Source: Prostheceraeus crozeri (taxonomy: Eukaryota; Platyhelminthes; Polycladida; Euryleptidae). Taken from it: a DNA stretch of 64,000 nucleotides. This document shows, one piece after another, positions 39,648 through 51,057 of this stretch (the first letter of the stretch is position 1; each line of letters begins with the position of its first letter). The notes under the pieces were generated by a model. It searched no databases. It had not been told where the DNA came from and saw only the letters and a list, made by a program, of their open reading frames with translations. The stretch covers positions 1-64,000 of the forward strand of contig CAJQUW010000527.1 of assembly GCA_907163375.1 (NCBI GenBank), given 5' to 3'. Position numbers and translations under genes: made by a program.

Positions 39648-40619
39648 ATGCAGAATGTATACATTTTTATTCTTTCGGTTGCTCCATTTACATTCGGAGG
39701 TGTTATACCTATCGATGAAAGAATTGCTCAGGCTGCTGCAAATGAGAATGATTCAGAATTGCTTGAGGAGAACTCAATTTTAGTCGCAGATGACAAAAGA
39801 TATACTCCTACTCAATGGAGGCAAATTCAGCAAGATCGTGAAATCCATGAGCCTACTGCACGACGCAAACGAATGGCGTATAAAAGTACTCTTACACGTT
39901 GGGATGGCGCAATTATTCCCTATTCATTCGGAAATGGATTCTCACAAAAGGACAAACACCTTATCAACAAAGCAATGAAAGAATGGGAAACTGTCAGCTG
40001 CGTGAAATTTCGAAATGCCTCAAATGCCATTGAGGACAGCATTTTGTTTGTACAAACAGGTGGATGCTTCGCACCCGTTGGAAATACTAAAAAACCTAAT
40101 CAAGAAGTTGGACTTAGAAATAGATGCATAGACAGAGCTGTCATCCTTCACGAGTTAGGACATGTACTGGGATTTCTTCATGAGCAATCACGTCCAGATC
40201 GGGATAAATACATCAATATTCACGAGGAAAATATAAAGAAGGGAAAGGCACACAATTTTAAAAAAATGAATCGGAAAATAGTCAATACTTATGATATGCC
40301 GTATGATTACATGAGCATAATGCATTATGGAATTCACCACTTCAGCAAAAATGGCCAACCAACTATAACAGCTAAAGATAAATCAAAAGCAGAAATACTC
40401 GGAAAGCCAACTCAGTTGTCTTTCAAGGACATTCATCTAGCAAATCTGATTTATAATTGTGCAGGTCATTGTGACCAGAACATACATGTATGTTGTCCAA
40501 CTAATGGATTTCTTGGAAAAGATTGTCAATGTTGGTGCAGAGGTGATTCCCTTGTTCAAACAATGGTCTATTGCACCTCAAAACTGCCGATTTATCCCTT
40601 CGAAGATAAACTTAATTAA
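39648..40619 (+). CDS. secreted astacin-family zinc metalloendopeptidase
   Basis: A single open frame of 323 codons from the ATG at 39,648. This start puts a hydrophobic signal peptide (MQNVYIFILSVAPF...) at the N-terminus; the frame also runs upstream to an ATG at 39,573, which would bury it. A propeptide follows, ending in a furin-like RRKR (about residues 72-75), then an astacin domain. Zinc site HELGHVLGFLHEQSRPD has ligand His at about 168, 172 and 178; the Met-turn is SIMHY with Met 225 and Tyr 227. Cys 118, 140, 160 and 271 fit the two disulfides of the domain. A short Cys-rich tail (CCPTNGFLGKDCQCWC) is EGF-like. The complete domain without introns is unusual for an animal gene and may indicate a retrogene. 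It probably cleaves extracellular proteins; the substrate is unknown. Confidence 0.92.
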   Translation: MQNVYIFILSVAPFTFGGVIPIDERIAQAAANENDSELLEENSILVADDKRYTPTQWRQIQQDREIHEPTARRKRMAYKSTLTRWDGAIIPYSFGNGFSQKDKHLINKAMKEWETVSCVKFRNASNAIEDSILFVQTGGCFAPVGNTKKPNQEVGLRNRCIDRAVILHELGHVLGFLHEQSRPDRDKYINIHEENIKKGKAHNFKKMNRKIVNTYDMPYDYMSIMHYGIHHFSKNGQPTITAKDKSKAEILGKPTQLSFKDIHLANLIYNCAGHCDQNIHVCCPTNGFLGKDCQCWCRGDSLVQTMVYCTSKLPIYPFEDKLN

Positions 40620-43600
40620 TATGTGGGCTATTTGCTAAAACTGGGAAATGTGAATCAAATAACAAGGCAGTTCTAAATAATGTGTCATTGATGTGTCCAA
40701 GAGCGTGTGGAAGGTGTCCAAAATACATTCCTTAGGGAATCTAGGAAGACTTCCCTAGAAAGACTTGTAGCTTGATATGTTAACTCTGATTATGTGTTAA
40801 CTAGATCAGAATGACTCATAGAAGGCATAGGCTACATGTTAAAGAACAAACACTTTGAGATCAGAAGAAAAAGTAGTCAAGGCAATTGAAAAATTGTTAG
40901 GTTAAGGTCTGAATCTGACCTCCCACATGATGATTCAATGGTTTCACAGTGAAGGATCTAAGAGATTTCTTCTGTCTTTCAAAACAAAAATTGGCTAATT
41001 TGATTGATGAAGTGAATTTGGATATCACTCTTTGAAAGTGTGACTTCAAAACCCAACTTTACTTGTAACTGAGAATTCATTTCTTGATTTTACTCTTTGA
41101 GTTGGCCATTATTGTTAATGCTCACAGGTACGAGGCCATCGTTGAACTTTGTAGCAACTTAAAGCAACTGCTTTAAGTGTCAACATTTAATCCAATGCTG
41201 AGCTTTTACTTGAGTTCACTTAAGATCAAAAGCACTTGTCTCCCATTTTACAAGGCACTTTGCCAACTATTTCTTTTACATGCACTTACTTACTTACATT
41301 TCTCATAGGACTATTTACATTTAATTTTGCGGAGAACTTACGAATAGGTCTACTAATCATCCGAAATATAAAGAGTTACCATGACACAATTTTTCACTCT
41401 GAAGATAATTATCTGAATATCTTTAATGAAATCAGGCAAAAATCACATTTATCCAGTAAAGAGAATGCCGAATTTGATATTCGTAAATTTGATAGGCAAT
41501 TTCCGAATGATCATTGTCCCATGGCAACATGCTCGGTTTCTCCAGGTGCTAGTAATCGCAGTGAGATGACTTTGTCATAGCGTGGCTCTTCAGCTGGAAT
41601 GAGTTTACATTACTGTCATAGAGTGAATTGCTATTCAATATAGAATTCTAAATTTTGCTTCATTAATACCAAATGATCTGAAACACCCAGTACAAATATA
41701 ATGAGGAAACACAATGTTTACTTTGAAATCACGGTAGATTTTGACAGTCCTTATGAGGAATGATCTGGCGATCCCATTCATTCTCACGCTTATGCGAGGA
41801 CTATCAATCACATATCAGAAATATAAAATGATAGATGAATAGCATGGCTTCAACATGCGACGAAAGCCAACGAACTTTTCGTATCAGACTATTTATTCAG
41901 TCTTACAGACTAAACTCTCAGGAAATGCTTTACAGAATGTACCGGTACGCTATAATATGCGCCGAAAGCCTCTATATACCTGTGACATTTTGGAATACAA
42001 CATCAAAAGTATAAAACAAAAGTATCATCATGATTTCATGTAAAACTAAATAAAATATAAGAATAAATCATTCTTTCGACACGTCTTAGAAATAATCAAA
42101 TGCAGCTATAATGTTATTTATATATAAATTGCAAAACATATACAACAAACTGATAAAATAATCAAAAAAAATAATTGAATAACAAAATTGTCAAAAGCAA
42201 CATTTGAAACATTAAATAAATGATCATTAATTTCACAGCATCATGAAAGGCAACACGCACTAAGGCGCGTCGAAAAAGTAATTTATTCTTGTATTTCATT
42301 TTGTTTACATGAAATCATAATGTTATCTAACTCTTTCAAATAGTTCGGTTTATGATTTATCAAAAAAGTGTTATTAATGTTGTGGAAAGTCATTTATCAT
42401 CGAGTGCTGGCTTAGTCATGTTTCGACTCAGATCCTGAACACTCAAACCCAGACGAGCAGGGACATGGATGACAGAATACTGAATAGGTCATGAATTATG
42501 ATATGTAAAGGAAACTTCTGTGAAAATGGCTCCAACACTGCAGAAGTGAGAGAGCATTCGTGAATCAAAGAACACAAATACAAATACATTAACAATAATT
42601 GTTAGACTGCGTCCAGCATAGTCTCAGCATTGATCTGCTACCTCATGTCGATTCATGCTTGATCTATCCCAGACGTTTTCAACTTTTCTATTGGTAACCC
42701 CTAAATAGCTAAATAATTTGGATGAAAAATAGATGAATCATCCCCCATGATGTGAAGCAACATGTTTCTGGCACAAAAGCAGTATCTACTGGTGCAAAGT
42801 TCAGCATTCATGACGCAGGCTGTGAAGCCGAAATATTGGATATTATGATAAAAATTAATTGTAGCTTCTGGCTGTTTCATCAATTTTAATAATTCTGATT
42901 ATAATGTTGCTAAAAAATGATTTTAATATTTTGCTGTAACTAAAAAGGGAGTCGAGTTTTCGTTGAAGACAACTGCGGATCATTTTCTAACTGAAGGTGA
43001 TTACTAGTATTGGACGGTGAATGCAGTCTCACAAGACCACGTCTAAGAGAATGCAAGCAACAATTTCACTGCAGATATAACTGCCGCTGGATGCTTCAGT
43101 AGCTTCCGGAGTTGCACTGAAAGGACAGAAGATCTACAAAGTAGTCTCATTTTGGATGAAAGTATGGGGAAGTTTCGAAGAGTGGCATAACTTCCATGCG
43201 TACATTGACTCGTCTTTCGCATAGAGTAAGAATATTAGGTAGAGTAGTAACTCAGTGTTAATTAATTTCCCAATGTGCATTCAGTTTCGATTTCATTAAA
43301 TGAACTCGTGTTGAGACCCAGTACTACATGTGAGATAGGCAAATTGCTACATCTTTGAAGAGCTACTTATATAGAGGTTCCAAATCGCTCATGTACAAAC
43401 ACAGGAAAAATTGACCTTCTTAAAAATTGATCAAATATCTTTTAGACCGCAAGAGCATTTGACTCAGAAGTCACAGTTTAATTAAAAGTAATGAGGAAGA
43501 CCATGTACTTCCATCAGATTCACCACAACAATGCATTATTCGTTCTTAAGAGACATGATGTGGTGGAATCGACAACATCAGCCTCAAGTTGAGATCGGAG

Positions 43601-44143
43601 GACACTGATCAAAAAGAAAAGGAAGTGAAAGTTTCTTGAAGTCGGAGGAGCATGGATTGCAACTAGCTGATCATCGTTGATTGCAAATGGAATATTGACT
43701 ATATAAAGACAAGGAAGTGTTTCAAAGAAGTACTATCAAAAGCCATTGTGTTTGACAACATGATTATTGTGCGAATTGTAATCGATGTACGAATTACGTC
43801 GACTTGTGGTTGGTAGGAACAGCTTCTGCAGCGGCAGCTTAACTAAGGCCACATCAGCCGTCTCTGTCGTGAACGTATCCGATCCCACCTTGGTTTATTT
43901 GGTTGTGGAAATAGTACGAAAATACCGATTCAAATCAAATGGATGACATTTTAGAACTTGATCATCTCGCTTCTTTGGAGACAAATTTAATCATTCACAA
44001 TGACTTGTGACTATAACGGCCATCGTCGAATCACTGTGACATTGCTTTGCTGCTGATTCCTTTTATTTTCATGTTGCTTTGGTCAAATTATCTGTTTCAA
44101 TCGAAGAATTCACTCAGCGAGATTTCACTCATTCACGAGGAAA
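40620..44143. other. intergenic, nothing recognised
   Basis: AT-rich DNA. A 114-codon frame at 41,236 begins with a hydrophobic stretch but shows no motif, and I treat it as chance. No polyadenylation signal is obvious just after the astacin gene. Confidence 0.4.
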
Positions 44144-44912
44144 GGTTGCAAATATACTCGAACAATGGTCTAATCATTGCCGATCTGATCAGATGTGTGG
44201 ATGCTTGCACTTTTAAATCGAACAACTTTAACTTTCGAAAGAAGTGAATTTTGAAGATTCTTCTGAGATGATTGTAACTGATCAGATTCGTGCAGCTAGC
44301 CTCATCCTGCAACTTTGGTTCAGAACTGCAACTATTGTTATTCCAGTCTACGAGAATGCGTATTTCATAAAACTAATTAAATGAAAATCTCCGACAGATA
44401 AGGGCAACACATTTTGACCACAAGCAGCAAAAGTTTTATGCCGTCATGCCTAGCAGGATAGACCATGTCACTCAAATGACCTAGCAGATGTCGTCGCAGT
44501 ACAACACAATGATGCATAGATCATTCATTAGCTGCAGATGTATCAGAATTCACAAATAATATAGAGACATGCACTGTTCGCTGTGTACGTACAATTGAAC
44601 TGATGAAGCGACATTACTGAGCAAAGCGTGAATGTTATCCATCTATTCTTGACCACGACAGTGGTTTGATAACAACGCTGAAACAATTTAAATTCATTTT
44701 TCTCGCATGTGAACACATCAGTTGAATGCATTTGAACACATTATTGAAATATGCATTTGTACTGATTTGTTTTGTCAGATGCATTTGATTACGGTGAGTC
44801 AAAAAATTGAATTTTCATGACATGAAAGAAGTTGCATTTGATATTTGTGAACTGATAGGTGAGAACATCTTTTTCGATACGGAATTAACCTCTTAAGCTA
44901 TGTTCACACAGG
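44144..44912 (+). repeat. 769 bp direct repeat, right copy
   Basis: Counterpart of 36,982-37,750, in the same orientation and of the same length, 7,162 bp away. Its left flank differs completely (CACGAGGAAA versus GGATTTCTAT). On the right it merges with the first bases of the foldback-like element. Confidence 0.95.
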
Positions 44913-47244
44913 AGAGAAGAACCTGAGAGTTGACCTCAAATCAAACCTGAGACTGAGACCAACCCGTTCACACGTGAGAGACAGATCTCAGGAAAGAAGC
45001 TGCCCCTCATTTTCTTGAGCCTCTCCTTCACCGAACCATCGATGCTTAGACTCACTGAGACATGACCTGAGATCTGCAGAGACCTAGGTCTCAGACCTGT
45101 TCACACTATCGACATCAGGTCGCAGATAAATTGAAAAATGTTTCTATTTATACCCTTTTGTTGCGCTAACTCTCAGGTTCCGTTCAAACTATGTGAGAGC
45201 TTGCTGAGACTCATGATTCATTTTGTCATGAAGAATAGACGTGGGCAAGTCGCTGAAAGCCTATAGGTATTCGTAAAACATTCCACGTAAACCGGCCATC
45301 AACTCGTTTACGTAGGTTGTTTGATGCATTGCTATTTTAACACAATGAGTAATTTTGATAATTTTTACTTAATTGATTTCCTTTGAACTTAAATCTCAAA
45401 TTGTTTCTGAAGGCCTACTCCTTTAGATTGGTTCTTTTCGTCAAATTATTTCAGTACAAGTATGAAATGCTCATAACCCTACTGGGCCTGTGGACCTGTT
45501 TTCAAGCACTGAAAATAAAATCAAACAAACAAAGACTTCTGAAAACACGTAACAAAAAAAATCTTCACAGAAATTTATCAAATTTATCAAGCGCAAAACC
45601 ATCGAGGTGGTCTATGGTATGAAGTAATAGTATTTCTTTTCCCTAGGCTCTATGCCTCCTTCAAAATGTTCATCAATAGTAGATAGCATACCACAAAAAT
45701 AGTCTAAATTTTACATAGTCTAGAAATTCTTCTAACTTCCCTATCTCGGGCAAATTCAGATCAGCTCTGTCATATTACTTTCTAACAACCTCTTTCAACC
45801 TCTCCATGTTGAAGAGAGGTATAGGTTTACCACCTTGTAAAGCTACCAGGAGAAGGAATTCGTTCATCCCGGCTGCAGAAATAATTGTTAATAACACTTG
45901 GACTGACTGACTTAACACTCATGTTTCAACATTTTCTGATCATTACATTTAATTTTACACTTGGACAACACTTAATTTTCATTAGACTGCTTCCGTGCAC
46001 CAGTGCTAATTGTACTAATTTTGAAATGTCTTTGTCGTATAGTGCTCTCTATATTTGTCTTTGTATGTGTCTAAGATTTATATGATCTCCATTTCCTTTG
46101 CAAATATATAAACGTTTCTCTCTTTCTCTCATGTTTTTAATTTTCTACTTGGGGCATGCAACTAGATGGTGAAATGACTCATCCTCCTCCTTCAAACTTT
46201 GATGAAAAAGCTCTCGATTGAAGCGCTTATAAAATATATCTTAATAATAATCTGTTTCTAATGGTTTGCAAGGTTGGACCTTGCGTTTTGGCTCGTCCTT
46301 GGGTAAGTGATGCAAAATTTGTTTCATAACTTAACGTTTCAAACGCGTACAACGCGTACAAAACACTGGTCTCATTCGGCATGCATGTGGGAATAAACTA
46401 ACCGAAGAAATCCTAATTAAAAGATTCCTGCTTGTTGAAATTTTATGCACGTCGTGATTCAGCGCGTTGACTTTAAGTTGACTATTGCGTATCTTTACGA
46501 ACACGTAGATGCAAGTCCGCTGTTTTTCATGTTTTTTTCTACTACTGACGATTTAGTGCCCCGCTTTTGGTAGTAAAAAAACTTGGCCACCATGATATAG
46601 CTCAAAACTGATTTCATCAATCAAGTAAAAGTGGCCTGTACGTGCCTCATTATGTTTCTGTCTAATTCATCGCAAATTCAGATTTCTGAAAGAAGCGAAA
46701 CATGACAATATTTACAAGTATCATCAAATGAATCACTAGTTTAGACTGAATTGACTTGTTCAACCAATCTAAACACAAAATATTATTTCGCGTATATGTG
46801 TACAAAATAAATGAGCGTCGAATACACAATCCAGTTGGATATTGATAACAATGAAGTCTCAGAAAAGTTGAAACGCGTACAACTTTTGCTGAGACATGGT
46901 CGTTGTTTCAGTTGAAAATCTCAGGGTTGTTCACACTTGAGACAAGGATCGTGGAGTTTATCTCACAGGCTTCTCTCAGAAACTTGAGAGAAGCTTGTCT
47001 CAGGACCGTTCACACTATCTCTCAACAAACGTGGTGAGCCTCCCCCGGGTCGCCCCGCACAAACGACAACGGATGAAGTCAGTGGGTCTCAGGCATGTCT
47101 CAGGACTGTTCAGACTACGTGGAGTTAGTCGCAGCATAATTTTGATTGACGATTGAAACTGACCACTGAAACTGCAATCTTGCCGTTTGATTGGATGATT
47201 GCCTGAGTCTCAGCTCTCAGCTCTCATGTGTGAACGTAGCTTTA
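44893..47244. mobile_element. 2.35 kb foldback-like element
   Basis: The left end TTAAGCTATGTTCACACAGG returns inverted at the right end (CATGTGTGAACGTAGCTTTAT). Each arm is about 350 bp and is built of repeated GTTCACAC and CTGAGA/TCTCAG blocks (44,900-45,240 and 46,860-47,244). That is the modular arm structure of foldback elements and of some large MITEs. The interior, 45,250-46,850, has only short frames with no transposase motif, so it depends on an element elsewhere. The family is not identified. Confidence 0.68.
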
Positions 47245-47494
47245 TCCGCGGACATATGAAAACGAAAGAGTTAAGTAAATATCTTTTAAGATGTTTAACA
47301 CTTAGATGTCCATGAAAGTGTTTTCAGGATAAATCGCTTGATATGCATATCCAATAGTGCTTAAATACTATGTTCCCAAATGGGACATATCTATGGCACA
47401 ATTTTACCCGTTTTATGTTCTCATGAAGAAAACATGTTTTCACGAAATATAACTTTGTTCAAGAGATAGATATGAAAAATTGCATTGCCTTCTT

Positions 47495-48006
47495 TCATCT
47501 AGGGCTTATATACTGCAAGAGATCGTCTAAATAGTGAATATTCAAATGCATTTGTACATGTAAATGTATTCTGACAGAGTCCATATTACCTTTACCTATT
47601 GTGACAAAATTCAAAACATTGCTTTGGTATAGTCGAACATTGCATTTGAAAGAGCTGTGTCGACAATTTTTCCGATAATATACACATCTTCCTTGACTAA
47701 TAGCATCGACTGTGGTGTAGCCAACATCATCAAATCGGATATCTGACGGCAAATCCATATGTTGACCACCACCGATCTGAGGATGTATAGGACTCGATTT
47801 CAGAAGACATAGAGCGACGTTTCTTCTAAATTGTATATGCCTGATCTTGTCACATGGATGCAACTCACAATGCAATCGCCAAGCCGCAAAATGGACAGAT
47901 TTACAGAATTCGAGAAGAGTGGCCACCATCATTTCTTACCGGCAATGTTTAGTCTGTAGGACGAGAGACGTCGATCGCAAAAGTCCACTCCACCCATAGG
48001 CATACC
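47495..48006 (-). pseudogene. piggyBac transposase C-terminal relic
   Basis: On the minus strand from 48,006: an MGGVDF motif (the MGGVDLxD block with the last catalytic Asp), LSSYRLNIAGKK, a stop, WWPLFSN, a frameshift, then AAWRLHCEL. A 145-codon open stretch continues through IRFDDVGYTTV and a partly degraded Cys-rich zinc-finger tail (GRCVYYRK...CNVRL). The order matches the C-terminal third of piggyBac-type DDE transposases. Several tail cysteines are replaced, and a stop and a frameshift are present, so it is inactive. Flanking ends were not found. Confidence 0.75.
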
Positions 48007-48697
48007 TGGAAAAGGATAATTCATATAAAAAAGGTGGCAATTATATATAATAAAAACACCAAGATTCTACTGTTTGATCAAATTTGGTTGAGTCAGATCA
48101 AGTGTATCACGTTTGACTCTCCGCTTTGTAGATTGTAGTGGCTCGTGGGTGAAGTGATTACTACCTATGGTCACTGATGAATAGTCCCCTGCGCCGCCGG
48201 TCACTTCTTCGGCGTCGCACTGGCGGAGATATTTTTCGTTATATTTTATGGATTAACTGTCTCCACTGTATTTCTAACTGGAACTTAGGAACATATCGTT
48301 TGTTCCTGAGGAAAAGTCCAAATTACTTTCTAGTTGGGTATAACCAAGAGAGTAGCCCTTTTAAATTGATCTTTTAAATAAATTCACTAAGCAAGATGGC
48401 GTTGGTGGCATTTCATTTGAAGAAGAGGTCAATAATTATTTGAGTGGAAATGTCGGAAACGAAGGCTTAATACGCTTGCATGGTGGGTGAAGAACAAAGA
48501 AATTTATCCTCGGCTGTCCAAAATAGCGAGAGGTAGATCATTGGCTTAATAATTTTAATAATTTATCATTATTATTTTTATTTATTTCCGTTTTTATAAT
48601 CTTTTACTGTAAGATACTCATAATCAAGTTCGTTTTTCGATTAAGCGAATACTTAGATACTGCAAGGAGAGATCCGACTTGTATTCTCATGAACTCA
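48007..48697. other. intergenic, nothing clear
   Basis: Contains one short GC-rich patch (48,189-48,230, CGCCGCCGG...CGGCGTCGC) in AT-rich DNA, similar in composition to the MITE that follows. No gene seen. Confidence 0.35.
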
Positions 48698-48815
48698 ACA
48701 GATGTACGCCGATAAACGCCGCCGCCGATTGTTTCGGCGTGGCGGACACCGACACCGATTAAAATTTATCAGCGCGCCGAAAACGCCGCCGCTGATGAAA
48801 AATCCGTACATCTGT
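48698..48815. mobile_element. 118 bp GC-rich palindromic MITE
   Basis: ACAGATGTACG at 48,698 returns as CGTACATCTGT ending at 48,815. Between them are further inverted GCCGCCGC/GCGGCGGC and GGCGCG-type blocks, so the whole unit can fold on itself. Its composition contrasts sharply with the flanks. No clear target-site duplication. Confidence 0.65.
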
Positions 48816-49200
48816 AAAGGAATGAAGTTCAATGTTCAAGTCAATGTAACTCGTGACAAATTTTATACCGTATCGTTAATTTTCTTCCGAATCTTGATAA
48901 CACTGCTGATAATCACGAGCTTCAGTAGTTCTGCCTTTGTAATAAACAAGTCGCGCGAATCAACATTAGCAGATAACACTACGGTGTACGATGCTTGACT
49001 GTCGTGCGCAAGTGAAAGGTACATATCCCAGGAAGATTATTTTTCCTGACATTTATTTTCTATCTACGGAGTATGTTTTTCAACATTATGTAGGATTACA
49101 CTTGATCCAAATCCATGAGTAGTTATAGGTATGAGATCCGGCGCATCGCTTCGCTCAGCACCGGATCCCACACCCAGGTAGATACAAAAATGAAAAAATG
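48816..49200. other. junction region to the left of the Polinton repeats
   Basis: No gene. It contains a GC-rich hairpin at 49,135-49,167 (GATCCGG...CCGGATC). The true left end of the Polinton may lie in this stretch; it cannot be fixed because the matching right end is outside the window. Confidence 0.4.
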
Positions 49201-49425
49201 AGGGTCCTCTTGAAATTTATAAAAAATTGTTAAAATTAGGGACCTCTTGAAATTTAGCAAAACAAAATGCAAAATAGGGTCCTCTTGAAATTTAGCAAAT
49301 CTAAATGCAAATTAGGGTCCTCTTGAAATTTAACAAATCCAAATGCAAAATAGGGTCCTCCTGAAATTAACAAATCAAAAATGCAAATAGGGGCCTTCTG
49401 AAATTTAGCAAAAACAAAAATGAAT
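49201..49425 (+). repeat. 38 bp subterminal iterons, six copies
   Basis: Copies of AGGGTCCTCTTGAAATTTA begin at 49,201, 49,238, 49,276, 49,314, 49,352 and 49,389, a steady 37-38 bp spacing. Inverted copies fill 63,862-64,000. Iterons at the ends of a protein-primed linear genome could bind terminal protein, polymerase or integrase; this is inference. Confidence 0.9.
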
Positions 49426-49766
49426 ATGAATAAAAATATTCATTTAAAAATGGAAGATGTAAAAACAAAAGAACCATCAGCCCCCTTATATCCTTCATTA
49501 TCATATGAAATGGATATAGCAAAACACAAAGGTAGAGTCAGGTACATAAAAGATAAGGAGACACAACTATTGTTAAAACTAGAACATTATGATAAATTAA
49601 GAAAAAGATGGACTATAGTGAAGAATGTAACACAAGGAGTTGGAGTATTCTTAACAGTTTCTTTAGGCGCTCTGACTATTGTCATTTCATCTGGCGTTCT
49701 TACAATTCCTGTTGTTGCTACCAGGTACAGGTACAGGTGTTTTCACAACGTCACTTGCAACAGTGA
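49201..49766 (+). repeat. left terminal inverted repeat (visible part)
   Basis: 49,282-49,766 matches the reverse complement of 63,514-64,000 with few differences. Homology stops abruptly after GCAACAGTGA. Bases 49,201-49,281 carry further copies of the same iteron and presumably match sequence beyond the window. The repeat includes the first 110 codons or so of a gene. Confidence 0.92.
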
Positions 49767-50107
49767 TAGATAAATCTGTATTGTCTAAGAAACGAAAATC
49801 TTTAAGTAAGAAACATGCCCATGTGAAAGAAGTATATGATAAACTACATTACTACTTCCAGAGAGTGTGTGATGACAATGTTATTACGTTAGATGAGATT
49901 GAAAAATTTGACCAAATAGCTAGAGAAGCAACTAAAATTCCTGTTAAATATCAAGACAAAGTAGACAATGCAGATTTTTTAGAAGAAATAAGAACTTTAT
50001 TAAAAACGTTAGTACAAAGCTCCATAGAAAAAAATAAGTTTTTCACTAAAGTGTTTTTGCTGTGTATCAATGATACCACAAAATTCAAATATTATCTTAT
50101 AAAATAA
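49420..50107 (+). pseudogene. membrane/coiled-coil protein with PSAP and LYPSL motifs, frameshifted
   Basis: Starting at 49,420, the frame encodes a short N-terminus with PSAP (residues 19-22) directly followed by LYPSL (23-27), the forms recognised by TSG101 and ALIX in budding retroviruses. A charged helical segment (about 35-70) and a long Gly/Val/Leu-rich hydrophobic region (about 75-115, one or two membrane spans) follow. Near 49,730 a small deletion relative to the right-hand copy shifts the frame. The second frame runs to 50,107 with a basic patch (SKKRKSLSKK) and an acidic helical domain. Total about 228 residues. The 5' half lies inside the terminal inverted repeat. No enzyme motif; a membrane-associated virion or assembly protein is inference. 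Confidence 0.75.
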
Positions 50108-51057
50108 TGAATACAAATGAGACAAATGAGGCAAAAATAAAACAACTAGAAGAATTAATAAAACAGAAAAATATTTTGAAGAAAAAACATAGACAATATC
50201 GAATGCTACAAGCTGGCGTTCAATCTGATATGTTTGAAAAAATGCGCCTAACTGAACAAGTGAAAACTGATTTTGAAATAACTATTGCGCCACTCAAAAT
50301 TCTTGAGAAAGAACTCGCAGTTCATGATAAACGAATTGATATATCTGATCCAGTGCAGAAAACCATTATGGATGATTATGGTTTGTTAGAAGCAAACATA
50401 GACAAGAAATTACCGAAATCTATGCTATTTGAAAATTCTACAATTTTTATAGATGGTAAGCCATTTCTTAGATTTTACTTAGGTGGTGAAGAATTATTTA
50501 TAAATACTAAAGAAAGTTTAATTTTCACACCAGACAAAACAGCTTTCAGTTTAGACAGAAAATTCGTGGATTTATTAAGAGGAGCGGATTTAGATAACTA
50601 TCATACTGATGATCTACTGAAATACAAAACTATGTTAGACAAGGTTGGAACTGTAAAAACTCTTAAGCGTTATAAAAATTTGAATGGCTTATTATTCAAA
50701 ACGTCTAGTACCAGTAAAACAGGAACAAAGATACTAATGCCAACAGCTGCTTCGCCAGCAAGAACTGGTTATTCAACACCGCCTGGTTATTCAACACCAA
50801 TGGCTGCTTCGCCAGCAAGAACTGGTTATTCAACACCGACTAGTTACCCAAAAACAGGAACAGGTCTAAAAGAGACAACGGTTTTCCTGCCCGATGATCC
50901 GCAAGAATTAATAAACAGATTAGAGATTTTATTAGCTGCAACAAAAGAAGGGCATAACTCTAGTTTTAACGAAATACATGCAATCTTAAAAAGACTATCA
51001 GAAAAGAAAATTATTAGTGAAAAAGACTACAAAAGCTTATCTAAATTATTTAGTTAA
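50107..51057 (+). CDS. Polinton coiled-coil protein, function unknown
   Basis: 316 codons. The start ATG overlaps the preceding stop as TAATG. The N-terminus (residues 5-75) is a Lys/Glu-rich coiled coil. A central region (about 110-150) looks like a small beta fold (FENSTIFIDGKPFLRFYLGG). Residues about 215-258 form a Ser/Pro/Thr/Gly-rich linker with two copies of AASPARTGYSTP. The C-terminus (about 265-316) is a compact helical domain (DDPQELINRLEILLAA ... KKIISEKDYKSLSKLF), of a type I associate with uncharacterised Polinton proteins. It sits immediately before the minor capsid gene (2 bp gap), so a structural or scaffolding role is likely but unproven. Confidence 0.8.
   Translation: MNTNETNEAKIKQLEELIKQKNILKKKHRQYRMLQAGVQSDMFEKMRLTEQVKTDFEITIAPLKILEKELAVHDKRIDISDPVQKTIMDDYGLLEANIDKKLPKSMLFENSTIFIDGKPFLRFYLGGEELFINTKESLIFTPDKTAFSLDRKFVDLLRGADLDNYHTDDLLKYKTMLDKVGTVKTLKRYKNLNGLLFKTSSTSKTGTKILMPTAASPARTGYSTPPGYSTPMAASPARTGYSTPTSYPKTGTGLKETTVFLPDDPQELINRLEILLAATKEGHNSSFNEIHAILKRLSEKKIISEKDYKSLSKLFS

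Noticed and set aside
41236-41580. 114-codon frame with a hydrophobic start, possible secreted protein
   Set aside because: No motif, no cysteine pattern, no promoter or polyadenylation context; likely chance.
36982-44912. LTR retrotransposon with 769 bp LTRs
   Set aside because: No TG...CA ends at the shared boundaries, no primer-binding site after the left copy, no matching target duplication, and no gag or pol between them.
48702-48998. 98-codon frame with an Arg-rich start
   Set aside because: Its N-terminal third is the palindromic GC-rich MITE read as protein; the rest shows no motif.
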